21,697 bases of DNA, taken from IMG/VR virus record IMGVR_UViG_3300034101_003863, positions 1 to 21,697 of that record. One strand, given 5' to 3'. The position numbers were made by a program, and so were the translations under genes. Positions 11,401-16,746 of the stretch are shown one piece after another; within the stretch, counting starts at the first letter, position 1, and every line of letters begins with the position of its first letter. The notes under the pieces are model-generated. The model saw only the letters and a list, made by a program, of their open reading frames with translations, was not told the DNA's origin and did not search any database. This DNA is from a virus.

Positions 11401-13442
11401 CTCGGAGGAAATAACAAGCTTGTCAATATCAACCCAAAGCCTGACAAAATACTTTTCAATATGTCTGGAGCTTGTTCAAAAGTCGTTTTAAACACAAAAT
11501 TCAGATTTTCCCCAAAACTTTTAAAGAAAGAAACTAAGGAATCAGCTGAAAAATTTAACCCTATGTCTTCTACCTTATTAACTATCTTCTTTTTCACTTC
11601 AGGTCTCAGTGTAAGACCATCTGAGGAAAATAACTCTTTTGTACCTGAATAAATGGCTTCAAAAGTACTTGAGACTTTGTCTTTAAAATCTAGGACGCCT
11701 CTTTTGGAATTATTCCAAAGATTTGCGGAAGTTTCTTTCACATTTTCCACAGTATCTGTCCACCAAGAATGTCCTATTACTTGGTCGTATATCTGAAAAA
11801 AAGCTTCAATTACATTTTTGCTGAATGATAGTATATTTGTTAACGCTGAATTTAGGTTTGATTTTTCATAAATAGCCTTGAAAAAATCACTGATAATAAG
11901 TTTGGCTTCAATTAAATTATCTATGAAATAGTCTTTTATTGCAACACCTATATCAGAAAAAGTATCCTTTAATGCGGCCAATCCAGGCATGAAATAAAAA
12001 TTAAACAATTTATTCAATTCATAAAATTTTATTGATAACCCTGTCACACCACGAATCATCTGGTTTAACGTACCCAAGAAATTAGATAGTAAACCTGGTT
12101 TTATCACAAATAAATCATTTGTAAGTCCAAAATAATTGCTTAAAAATCTCAAATTAAATATGAGATTAGAGGTAAAACGATCCAACCTAGAAGAGATACT
12201 GGCGGTGTTTCCTGCTATAGCTTTTGCCAAAATATTAAAAGCTATTCCATACTCTCTTAGACTTTTTTCATTAAATAAGTATTTGATGTAGTCTGCATCA
12301 AAACCTTTTGAGAATATCGAGCGAGGGCTCAATCTTTTTAAAATGGTGATCGCATCTTCTACGTCACTGCGTATTGAAATCACATTTATTATTTTAAAGC
12401 CTAAAAATGAAGAAAAGAGATTCAGGACTTTATCATCAATGAAACGAAATGCAGAGTTAACATCTTGTATGAGTGTCCTACCGAAAAATACTTTGGGAAA
12501 TATCTCATATGCTTGTTTCCCTACTGCACTTAGCATGGTTAATATAGGTTTACCTATGTTTTGTGCAGCTGCACCAAACTTGTGAAATACTATTGCAAAA
12601 CTATTACCTAATTCGAAAGCATCAAAAGAAGCCTTTCGAATCGAATGCGATATATCTAATGCAGTGCCGGATAGTCTTTCTGACAAACCCAATCCCTTGT
12701 CAAGCTCATAAATATATGTTTGTATGGCTTCTGTTAAAGATTCCCCTGCTTGTGCTGCTGTAACTGATGTAACTGCAAATTCAGAACTTATTTTTGCTGC
12801 CTGACTCTCTAACGCCTTAAACACTACATCAGATGTGACTTGGCCTTCTGCAGCCAGTTTACGTAATTGGCCTGTAGATATATCGAGCTCATCTGTAATA
12901 GCTTTTGCCAATCGTGGCGCTTGTTCCAATACTGAATTAAGTTCTTCACCTCTGAGAGTGCCCGACGACAATCCTTGTCCTAATTGAGTAATAGCCGCTG
13001 CTGCACTAGTTGCACTACCGCCTGTCATGGCAATAGCTTTCTGTATAGTTTCAGTGGTTTTTAATATGCGTGTGTTTGAGATACCTGCGCTGGCAAGAGA
13101 TCTGCCTAATGATGCGTAAACATCTGTTGTACTTTTTATCGATACACGTGTAGCCTCAGAAATTTTATAAAGTTCTTCCTGAGTTTTTATCAATTCTTTA
13201 TTTCTACCAGTGACCAATGCCACTTTATTTTCCAATTCCTTGAAGCTGGTAGAAATTTCTTTTACATAATTTAATCCAAGACCTACTGCGGCTGTTCCTC
13301 CTAGCGTTAAAAACATCTCTTTCAAAGAAGAAGACACATCAGTAGTGCTTTTATCAATATTTTTGAGTGAGCGATTTATATTGGCTAAGTCTTTTTCAGC
13401 CTGCGAAGTTCTTGTTTGGACATCTAATAGAATACCTGACAT
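5451..13442 (-). CDS. Tail tape measure protein
   Basis: 2663 residues, far longer than the lambda tape measure (853). It sets tail length and occupies the tail lumen. Residues about 1-245 match the conserved N-terminal tape-measure domain: a heptad-rich start, then SATSAAAAITQLGQGLSSGT, LRGEELNSVLEQAPRLAKAI and GQLRKLAAEGQVTSDVVFKAL. Residues about 655-1225 hold many hydrophobic helices (e.g. IAITVVGGGLLYTWLFG near 1210), likely membrane-active during DNA entry. About 1230-2150 is coiled-coil-rich. About 2470-2600 is Gly/Ser-rich and ends in FADGGRISGPGTGTSDSI and VSNGEFVVNAAATKEHLG, the standard C-terminal signature. The sequence GAGAGG lies 4 bases before the ATG. By the usual 0.15 nm per residue the tail would be roughly 400 nm (inference). 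Base composition changes near 6.8 kb, inside the gene. No peptidase or muramidase motif is obvious. Confidence 0.96.
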   Translation of the reverse strand: MSGILLDVQTRTSQAEKDLANINRSLKNIDKSTTDVSSSLKEMFLTLGGTAAVGLGLNYVKEISTSFKELENKVALVTGRNKELIKTQEELYKISEATRVSIKSTTDVYASLGRSLASAGISNTRILKTTETIQKAIAMTGGSATSAAAAITQLGQGLSSGTLRGEELNSVLEQAPRLAKAITDELDISTGQLRKLAAEGQVTSDVVFKALESQAAKISSEFAVTSVTAAQAGESLTEAIQTYIYELDKGLGLSERLSGTALDISHSIRKASFDAFELGNSFAIVFHKFGAAAQNIGKPILTMLSAVGKQAYEIFPKVFFGRTLIQDVNSAFRFIDDKVLNLFSSFLGFKIINVISIRSDVEDAITILKRLSPRSIFSKGFDADYIKYLFNEKSLREYGIAFNILAKAIAGNTASISSRLDRFTSNLIFNLRFLSNYFGLTNDLFVIKPGLLSNFLGTLNQMIRGVTGLSIKFYELNKLFNFYFMPGLAALKDTFSDIGVAIKDYFIDNLIEAKLIISDFFKAIYEKSNLNSALTNILSFSKNVIEAFFQIYDQVIGHSWWTDTVENVKETSANLWNNSKRGVLDFKDKVSSTFEAIYSGTKELFSSDGLTLRPEVKKKIVNKVEDIGLNFSADSLVSFFKSFGENLNFVFKTTFEQAPDILKSILSGFGLILTSLLFPPSGIKLIIEGALLSSFIKSSTFLTEELTNAFANESLVGAAFNFVGELAGKFVASFIESLPALLNALSVATSRFITGFVKELPIIGTALSAILGIADLAGISGPLGLLLSYFLGKNILKGLAYLGIFKDKIELIFSLGTSLGKFVGGKEGLISEMLFGKGRAVTTFSVLGLILNSLGTFDSLFSGSPIAHLAAQGGLIYLALLGDKGSATLLKTVRKEILDPILKGMMLTMSEISKHTNLFDVFSSKTLPQMSTKMKFVKVFEDISKSMRDVLLSSFNQIPKVLDYFSNSTNATITNISSILTGFSSKFSGTSGSMGVIGKFLFGRLGITILIGMAMSLFSSMANASEDAAISQKTLFDSIKESITSINFKEIFSGLPDSFGFYSSITLASIYFFKDQILSTFKLIGNIITSDITAKALTSSVQLGGSFANLAQKALSFMNIFKYIDFKTVFKSGIEGIGKFALAFKGVGIIASSYFLGALGGNLLGGSQLAEIGGTAAALLAFHFNRSLQAAFLKVFRNLAKLIGLSISTLIGAIAITVVGGGLLYTWLFGESGNLLEDLQSVYGKTKEIIGLGSTTKTSDITGLSKQAEAFAKERRVSIGYDIRDINKNNLDTASIDKLNSRIDELNTSLINSANSYEKGAEFGSEERKAIEDEIKGLSKLTDKLTSKSAFDPSKIEESLNKIYNPEPIRNFDKIANNFEQGVLDFKYTIKENFLKAKLKVTFDKEAAKQIADEIRNLSSEKGTKYKADFKGLSKSEKNLSELYKASTMIDNLDPGLVEKINKATSDYVKYTDELARTAKTGFMGKYTPTPLSEQARTGLQVKQAEALSSATNDIFTAYKDLGERTKIEEFNKQLQNLEANLTTLTGSKVNFKELLVADQASLDRLKEIGNEAKVLNEQLDKTSDIGQRGEIIIRIKELVTRFTQEKNLGEAVDMSRKQFKLKDIMTKAGAPVFSDQVYQRMTDEAADKYAKAYTELANKVEDLKTKKSISLLSPGPTLEKAKMGYIFKQADDVGKAYTTAFEETQTSLKQLNTDFTKELTSGSTSSLAMLDLASRAGIDYYDAIRTKGINPTRKAIVDLNAMIEERDTLMQSGGSQESVAKLSSKIERLKKDFTETTKEAKSLTSLLSATGQQITVEDLKVLSSTDFEQLKSALYAVSDLEEAIQKLGNTVSKSEIDKLVERKMRASAIAFEKLSKVIYSTPAKMLQGLSRVGVTDNSLIKLLPDSTIQDLFQIDSEITSLQESMKDPKNNLRFKELVGLLDQANKRAISIKENVLDFAAITSSFAKSITEGMTTGAKAAFEKFKALSGQSGIEFKDFIKVPRAQRQISIENLGALDALSKIGDLPQLTEEQTKIFNKLAEGADPLSVYEQLQKTMQDPLTAQVELQKEIKKGIENTNAILTTGKPLPSDTKTLPTVDVIDNKPSTSGTQRSDAAYQAIDDARLKENEQFYKTLQSNTTSSLRKLKLAFIHYGQTFEETWLNASDAQAKAAIDLVSKIGETNALLDSDLISDDTRRLLKKSVDDYNDQLDKIKEKLDEVSMKKAAEDAGKAFSSDVSSGFKDGIKDLVKGKSTFKEFTAGMLDKVTGSITDTFIEGLTKPLTEKAGGMISDLGKGVFSAGSATFSSLFGDKSFLDSFSSTFGQYTDQGVSANTAETVTVLQRIEKILLGQDKGGDKGNRLAQGTSLFAGLSSQVSGLVSAGSPTNQLFGNIASGFDPVSGLWNTSPSTMMNFEGAGISSNMADLSAVSGMPSKIGDSASAMESAFTPKFASMADTFETNMASSVGESSSIFSTISDSFSSLFSKGGDLLSGIGESFGSVFGSLTDGLSSLMGSLGGSLGDIGSSIMGAFSSMGGFFADGGRISGPGTGTSDSIMAMVSNGEFVVNAAATKEHLGLLQALNSGKTPKFATGGLIGDTSTPVMLQPNMVDIKPAASANSSGSQQIVNLTITGDISRQTKAEIYKMLPNIAEGVNNHNKERGYRR

Positions 13443-13460
13443 AAAACCTCTCGATTTAAA

Positions 13461-13484
13461 ACCCCAAAATATTAATTTTGGGGT
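13461..13484 (-). terminator. Perfect 10-bp hairpin between the gp10-like gene and the tape measure gene
   Basis: A perfect inverted repeat: arm ACCCCAAAAT, four-base loop, arm ATTTTGGGGT. It contains the stop codon of the gp10-like gene (13472-13474). On the transcribed (minus) strand it is followed by TTT then AAATC, so the U-tract is short. It could be a weak intrinsic terminator, an attenuator, or an mRNA-end stabilising or processing element that sets the tape measure level. The structure is certain; the function is inferred. Confidence 0.55.
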
Positions 13485-13783
13485 GTATTATTATGTTGTA
13501 CAATAACTCCATTTGGCTTTACATTTGGGTTATTCAGTACGGTTTTCTCTATAAAATGCGCAGGAGCTTGTTTTGAAGTTCCCTCATTTAATACAGAGAT
13601 GTAATTTACATTATTTACTATATTACGTCCATCAATTTTCCAACCATCTCTAGCATTTCCAGTATCAACAGGGGTGGCTTCTTTCAATTTATTTAATAGA
13701 TCTTCTGTAATTTTTTGTCTTTGTTTCTCTATTTCAGCTCTGACATCTTTGTTCAAATTACCTTTTACTTTTAATTTAATCAT
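13472..13783 (-). CDS. HK97 gp10-like / minor tail-completion protein
   Basis: 103 residues. The core ATPVDTGNARDGWKI (residues about 36-50), NYISVLNEGTSKQAPAHFIE (about 60-79) and the KTVL that follows are the hallmark of the HK97-gp10-like family. Members of that family act in neck or tail completion at the head-tail joint. The N-terminal 35 residues are a basic, helical lead-in. The start overlaps the preceding stop by four bases (ATGA), so it is translationally coupled to the tail-chaperone frame. The position is odd: gp10-like genes normally sit between head closure and tail terminator, whereas here the gene lies between the tail chaperones and the tape measure. It may therefore have a tail-assembly job rather than the usual connector job. 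Confidence 0.82.
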   Translation of the reverse strand: MIKLKVKGNLNKDVRAEIEKQRQKITEDLLNKLKEATPVDTGNARDGWKIDGRNIVNNVNYISVLNEGTSKQAPAHFIEKTVLNNPNVKPNGVIVQHNNTPQN

Positions 13784-14420
13784 AAGCTAAGCGATTCGCC
13801 TCCCTTTGCAGATAATATTTTAGAGAACAATGAAGAACCCTTCAGAGATGATACAGCTGAATCTTGATTCGTATTTCTGTGCGGATTATTATAAATTGGA
13901 TCCAATGATCCAAAATACTTCCAAGGTTTTTCTTTTGCACCTTGTGTTTGTAACACTTTATATATACGATCATCTTCTCTCCAACCCACAGGTCTTCTTT
14001 CGAAATAATTGTACCATCCCAAAAGTTCTTCGTAAGTCATTTCTTCGTATATTTTATGCACAGACATTTTTAAATGAAAAGCTATCTCGTAAATGGATAG
14101 CTCCTCATCTGTCAGTGTTACTTTCCCGCGTCTTGGCCAATGCCAGAGAACTTCATGATTTCAGTTGAAAGTTTTGAAAGTTCATCCATTGGAAAAGTCT
14201 CAAAGTCTTCGTCAGTCAAATCTTCACCACCTTCCACAGCAGCTCTGATGACGGTGCGTAAGATTCCTAAACCTGCAGTGTCGTCATCTTGCAATTCTTT
14301 TGCCTTGGCTTGAATGTCCATTACTTCTGAAACGCTGAGTTTAGAAATCTTAACTTCTTCACCCATGAATTTAACAACTTTTTGTACGCGTTTGCCTACT
14401 AAACTTTTGATACCTGACAT
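13780..14420 (-). CDS. Tail assembly chaperone fusion gpGT-like, made by -1 frameshift
   Basis: Frameshift product joining the upstream chaperone (100 residues) to a second frame of 113 codons that ends at 13780. Slippage at 14121-14127 takes the ribosome into VTLTDEELSIYEIAFHLK and on into MSVHKIYEEMTYEELLGWYN, in one open frame. The E-L-x-x-W-x-x-Y-F-x-x-x-P-x-G-W pattern is typical of the T part of lambda-type G-T chaperones. The internal ATG at 14067 has no Shine-Dalgarno sequence before it (TTTTCATTTAAAA), which argues that the second frame is made only as a fusion. Role by family: binds tape measure and tail tube subunits before tail polymerisation. The C-terminal end is Ser/Lys/Gly-rich. 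Confidence 0.85.
14118..14420 (-). CDS. Tail assembly chaperone gpG-like
   Basis: 100 residues. I start it at the ATG at 14420 (MSGIKSLVGKRVQKVVKF), because AAAGGA lies 8 bases upstream. A longer frame from 14465 would overlap the preceding gene and lacks such a site. The protein is small, acidic and helical, with GLGILRTVIRAAVEGGEDLT and FPMDELSKLSTEIMKFSGIG, typical of the G component of siphovirus tail chaperones. It ends directly after a GGGAAAG slippery heptamer with the stop codon adjacent, so a fraction of ribosomes should continue into the T frame. The start lies two bases after the stop of the upstream gene. Confidence 0.85.
   Translation of the reverse strand: MSGIKSLVGKRVQKVVKFMGEEVKISKLSVSEVMDIQAKAKELQDDDTAGLGILRTVIRAAVEGGEDLTDEDFETFPMDELSKLSTEIMKFSGIGQDAGK
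14121..14127 (-). other. Programmed -1 ribosomal frameshift site (GGGAAAG)
   Basis: The minus strand reads GCG GGA AAG TAA. The heptamer G GGA AAG fits X-XXY-YYZ exactly and is the same as that of lambda G-T. Shifting -1 gives GGG AAA GTA ACA CTG, which stays open to the stop at 13780, in frame with the T-like ORF. The zero-frame stop follows the slip site at once. Confidence 0.88.
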
Positions 14421-14421
14421 C

Positions 14422-14658
14422 TTAATTTCCTTTGAATTCTTCACTGTGGGCGGCCTGATAGTCATCTAGCTGCTTCCTCATTGTATGTAAAGTAGAAAGT
14501 GTTTTAAACACTTCTGTTGATTTTTCTTGATTGCCATCAAACTCAGCCACTCTCGCAAATGTTTTACGAATGCTGATATCAATGGATTTTCTCATATGTT
14601 TGGCTGTGACTCTCAGTACATAACCAGCGTCAAACGGTTTTTGTTTATCTTCTTCCAT
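14422..14658 (-). CDS. Small helical protein of unknown function
   Basis: 78 residues, rich in charged and helix-forming residues, with a basic first half (AKHMRKSIDISIRKTFARVA) and a second half ending in LHTMRKQLDDYQAAHSEEF. There is no signal peptide, cysteine or recognisable catalytic motif. It lies between the zinc-ribbon gene and the tail chaperones and ends two bases before the gpG-like start, so it belongs to the tail operon. It may be another small tail-assembly helper, but I recognise no family. The start ATG at 14658 follows ATGGAAAATAT, a modest ribosome-binding site. Confidence 0.65.
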   Translation of the reverse strand: MEEDKQKPFDAGYVLRVTAKHMRKSIDISIRKTFARVAEFDGNQEKSTEVFKTLSTLHTMRKQLDDYQAAHSEEFKGN

Positions 14659-14669
14659 ATATTTTCCAT

Positions 14670-14822
14670 TTAGGAAACCTTATGAATTGTGCCACACACA
14701 GTGCATTTAGCACCTTTCTTTTGGTTGTGATTGCACACTCTCATACCCTTTCCGTATTTAGTGTCTTGATATTTTGCAGCTGGAGTATCACTGCAATTAC
14801 ATTTTAAAATCGACATAGACAT
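14670..14822 (-). CDS. Tiny zinc-ribbon-like phage protein
   Basis: 50 residues. A longer open frame extends upstream to 14945, but that part overlaps the tail tube gene and the hairpin, and ATGAGG precedes the ATG at 14822 by 6 bases, so I start there. Another ATG lies two codons on. The sequence has a CNC pair near the start, then KYQDTKYGKGMRVCNHN, then KGAKCTVCGTIHKV. Two or more Cys pairs (C-x-C and C-x2-C) with an intervening His suggest a single zinc-binding ribbon. Short proteins with a QD..YGKG.RV.N..(R/K)CTVC pattern occur in many tailed phages (from memory). Their function is not established. It sits just after the hairpin that follows the tail tube gene. Confidence 0.75.
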   Translation of the reverse strand: MSMSILKCNCSDTPAAKYQDTKYGKGMRVCNHNQKKGAKCTVCGTIHKVS

Positions 14823-14846
14823 AATAAGCCTCATTTTAAGAATTGA

Positions 14847-14868
14847 AAGTGCCCTCGAAAGGGCACTT
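14847..14868 (-). terminator. Hairpin after the tail tube gene, probable (partial) terminator
   Basis: Perfect 9-bp stem. On the transcribed strand it reads AAGTGCCCT, a TTCG tetraloop, then AGGGCACTT, followed by TCAATTCTT. It starts 12 bases after the tail tube stop and ends 24 bases before the zinc-ribbon start. The UUCG loop and GC-rich stem make it very stable, but the U-run is weak. It probably reduces read-through, so that capsid and tube mRNA outnumber the downstream tail genes (inference). Confidence 0.7.
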
Positions 14869-14880
14869 AAGAATACACAA

Positions 14881-15501
14881 TTAGATTGTGTATGCGCCAT
14901 AGAAATCAGATTGAACTGAAATAGCAATGGTTGCAGTTGTTGCATCAGTCAAGTTAGGAGTTACCAACAGTGATTCCAATTTACCTCTGAAGAAGAATTG
15001 AGAATTTTGAACTGTGCCTAAGCCGCCTATGTTTGAGTCGTACTTGCTCTGAGTTGCAGTCGGAGTGGTAGAACCTGTTGGATCAGAGGCCAACAATGTA
15101 AACCTCCAAACGCGCGATACACCGTCGCCAACCATGTTACCCAAAGTGTCGGCTGGGCTTGTACCTGTGGTGTTTTTAGACCACTCAGATGGCAAATAGT
15201 TGATTGTAATTTCCAAAGATGGCGCATCAGATTGACCACCGATAGATTGTGACTGCTTTTGACCATAAACAGGTACGTTTACAATGTTTGGCTGTGCACC
15301 GATAGCAGGGAATTCACGTACGTTAGGGATTCTAGCGTATTTTGGGACGCTTGTCACAGTTGAGAACATCCCAGTAAAACCGGCTGCATCATAAGTTGCT
15401 GGAACTGCGCCAGATGTTTCTGCTTTACCAGCGGTTACGGTACCTACATAAACAGAAAGATCTGTATAGATAGCTGCACCGATTGAGTTAATATGTGCCA
15501 T
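14881..15501 (-). CDS. Major tail tube protein
   Basis: 206 residues. The first 25 residues (MAHINSIGAAIYTDLSVYVG) form the arm or loop region. Residues about 55-110 contain IPNVREFPAIGAQPNIVNVP, VYGQKQSQSIGGQSDAPS and LEITINYLPSEW, the pattern of the siphovirus tube fold, where the subunit's beta-barrel polymerises as hexamer rings around the tape measure. The C-terminal FFFRGKLESLLVTPNLTDAT and IAISVQSDFYGAYTI fit the same family. Its ATG follows the stop of the tail terminator gene directly (TAAATG), and it is the last gene before the strong hairpin. A high expression level is expected from its structural role. Confidence 0.92.
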   Translation of the reverse strand: MAHINSIGAAIYTDLSVYVGTVTAGKAETSGAVPATYDAAGFTGMFSTVTSVPKYARIPNVREFPAIGAQPNIVNVPVYGQKQSQSIGGQSDAPSLEITINYLPSEWSKNTTGTSPADTLGNMVGDGVSRVWRFTLLASDPTGSTTPTATQSKYDSNIGGLGTVQNSQFFFRGKLESLLVTPNLTDATTATIAISVQSDFYGAYTI

Positions 15502-15909
15502 TTATTCGACTCCGAAAAAATTAAAAGGTATTGTATATTTTGCTCTAAAAAGAGTTGTGTTGCTGGGATCGTTTCCAACAAAGTCTAGACTGCTTTTTTG
15601 TAATTGTAAAGAAACGCCTTCTCTTAAGAGAAAATTTTTACAAGACAGAAAAGAGTCTAATGTGTCTGCAATAAAGCTGGTCCGGTTCGGCCCTGTGCCT
15701 GCAGCTGTAAATATATCTATTATTAGTATTCCAGATACGGATTTCATATTTATACTTGGGCCACTTGGGATAATGTTCACTCTGATGTATTCATTTTCCA
15801 AATCTTTTGGTACAAAATTAGATGGCACTGTTTTGATATTAAGGATGCTCCAGGCTTGCGCACCAAAAACAGAAAAAATAGCGTCTTGTAAATCAGTAAA
15901 CTTACCCAT
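15502..15909 (-). CDS. Tail terminator / tail-completion protein
   Basis: 135 residues. It sits directly upstream of the tail tube gene, where siphoviruses keep the tail terminator (gpU-like) that stops tube growth and binds the head connector. Visible features are an N-terminal helix (TDLQDAIFSVFGAQAW), YIRVNIIPSGPSINM around residues 40-55, and a last beta part ending FRAKYTIPFNFFG. This alpha/beta pattern resembles DUF4128-type terminators. It overlaps the upstream gene by eight bases and abuts the tube gene, consistent with coupled translation. No catalytic motif. The assignment is by position and fold-like pattern. Confidence 0.75.
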   Translation of the reverse strand: MGKFTDLQDAIFSVFGAQAWSILNIKTVPSNFVPKDLENEYIRVNIIPSGPSINMKSVSGILIIDIFTAAGTGPNRTSFIADTLDSFLSCKNFLLREGVSLQLQKSSLDFVGNDPSNTTLFRAKYTIPFNFFGVE

Positions 15910-16261
15910 TACTACTCACCCTGATTACGCTGAAAAGTGATATAAAACCATTATCTTTTATATTATCACTTATTGTCCAAGTTTCATTGTTATAGATGAC
16001 AGAGTCAAAATTAGAAATATTACCTATTTCTTTTGTCTTTGCAAGCAATTGCATTGAAACAACGCCAAAGTCTTTTCGACTTTTTTCTTTGCCAACAATC
16101 ACTGTTTTAGCAGAATATGTTACACTGGTATCAGTCACAAGACTTGTATTAAAATCAAAAGTACTTGATGTCTTTTTTATATATACAAAGTCTTCAGCAA
16201 GATCTTTCAGCTGATTAAAAGCTAAATTTAAACTACTATCAATAAGATTTTTATAGCTCAT
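15902..16261 (-). CDS. Head closure / head-tail joining protein
   Basis: 119 residues. It starts inside the upstream stop codon (TAATG overlap) and overlaps the tail terminator by eight bases. An N-terminal helix (NLIDSSLNLAFNQLKDLAED) leads to a beta-rich body: FVYIKKTSSTFDFNTS, YSAKTVIVGKEKSRKD, and SVIYNNETWTISDNIKDNGF. Such a small beta barrel between the adaptor and terminator genes is what head-closure proteins (SPP1 gp16-type) look like. No known active site. Order in the operon is the main support. Confidence 0.68.
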   Translation of the reverse strand: MSYKNLIDSSLNLAFNQLKDLAEDFVYIKKTSSTFDFNTSLVTDTSVTYSAKTVIVGKEKSRKDFGVVSMQLLAKTKEIGNISNFDSVIYNNETWTISDNIKDNGFISLFSVIRVSSNG

Positions 16262-16734
16262 TAGTTAGCTCTCCACCACGAGTTTGAACCTGAATTTATC
16301 AACAGTGGAGATATGATAGTCTTGACCGCTGCTGGTATTAAATTTGGTTTTTGTATTTTTGAAAGAGATATAGTACCAATATTTAAATTTAAAACGCGGC
16401 CTGTGTCATCTAGCAGATTTTCATTGTTCAATAAATGATTTGCAAGCTCAAATGTTGCTTGTTCAATTCTCTTAGGTATGCCTGAAAGAGTGACATTTGC
16501 GCCAATCCTCGGGTCAAAATAAGAACCAACCCTTGGAAAAGCCAAGGGTTGATTGGAATCTATGGCAACACCTGTCCAGCGTAAATTATCCAGAATATTT
16601 GTTGCAGTCACCAATGAACTCGCTTTTAATGCAATATCTGCAGAAGACCATCCAGTAGAGTCAAGACGGTTCTCAAAATAAGCATCACTTTCGGCAACTG
16701 TAACATAGGAATTTATACCTTTATTTAGTGCCAT
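16261..16734 (-). CDS. DnaT-like head-tail adaptor protein
   Basis: 157 residues, twelve bases downstream of the capsid gene. Recognised by MALNKGINSYVTVAESDAYF at the N-terminus, ASSLVTATNILDNLRWTG (about 38-55), NQPLAFPRVGSYFD (about 60-73) and IPKRIEQATFELANHLL (about 86-102). These are the spaced motifs of the family annotated in phages as 'DnaT-like ssDNA-binding', which in structural operons serves as the head-tail adaptor (gp6-like) on the portal ring. The aromatic position in the usual LAWPR motif is Phe here. The short C-terminal tail ends SWWRAN. A 10-bp hairpin lies inside the gene at 16527-16551. The name DnaT is a family label; replication activity is not implied. Confidence 0.85.
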   Translation of the reverse strand: MALNKGINSYVTVAESDAYFENRLDSTGWSSADIALKASSLVTATNILDNLRWTGVAIDSNQPLAFPRVGSYFDPRIGANVTLSGIPKRIEQATFELANHLLNNENLLDDTGRVLNLNIGTISLSKIQKPNLIPAAVKTIISPLLINSGSNSWWRAN

Positions 16735-16746
16735 AAAATATCTCCA

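Noticed and set aside
5735-12763. Plus-strand open frames (up to 173 codons) opposite the tape measure gene
   Set aside because: They are antisense shadows of a long low-complexity gene; the translations lack domains and initiation signals.
14421-14465. Longer start of the gpG-like chaperone at 14465
   Set aside because: It overlaps the preceding gene, and AAAGGA precedes the inner ATG at 14420, where the family-like MSGIKSLVGKRV begins.
14823-14945. Longer start of the zinc-ribbon gene at 14945
   Set aside because: It would overlap the tail tube gene and the UUCG hairpin, and the extra residues look like shadow translation.
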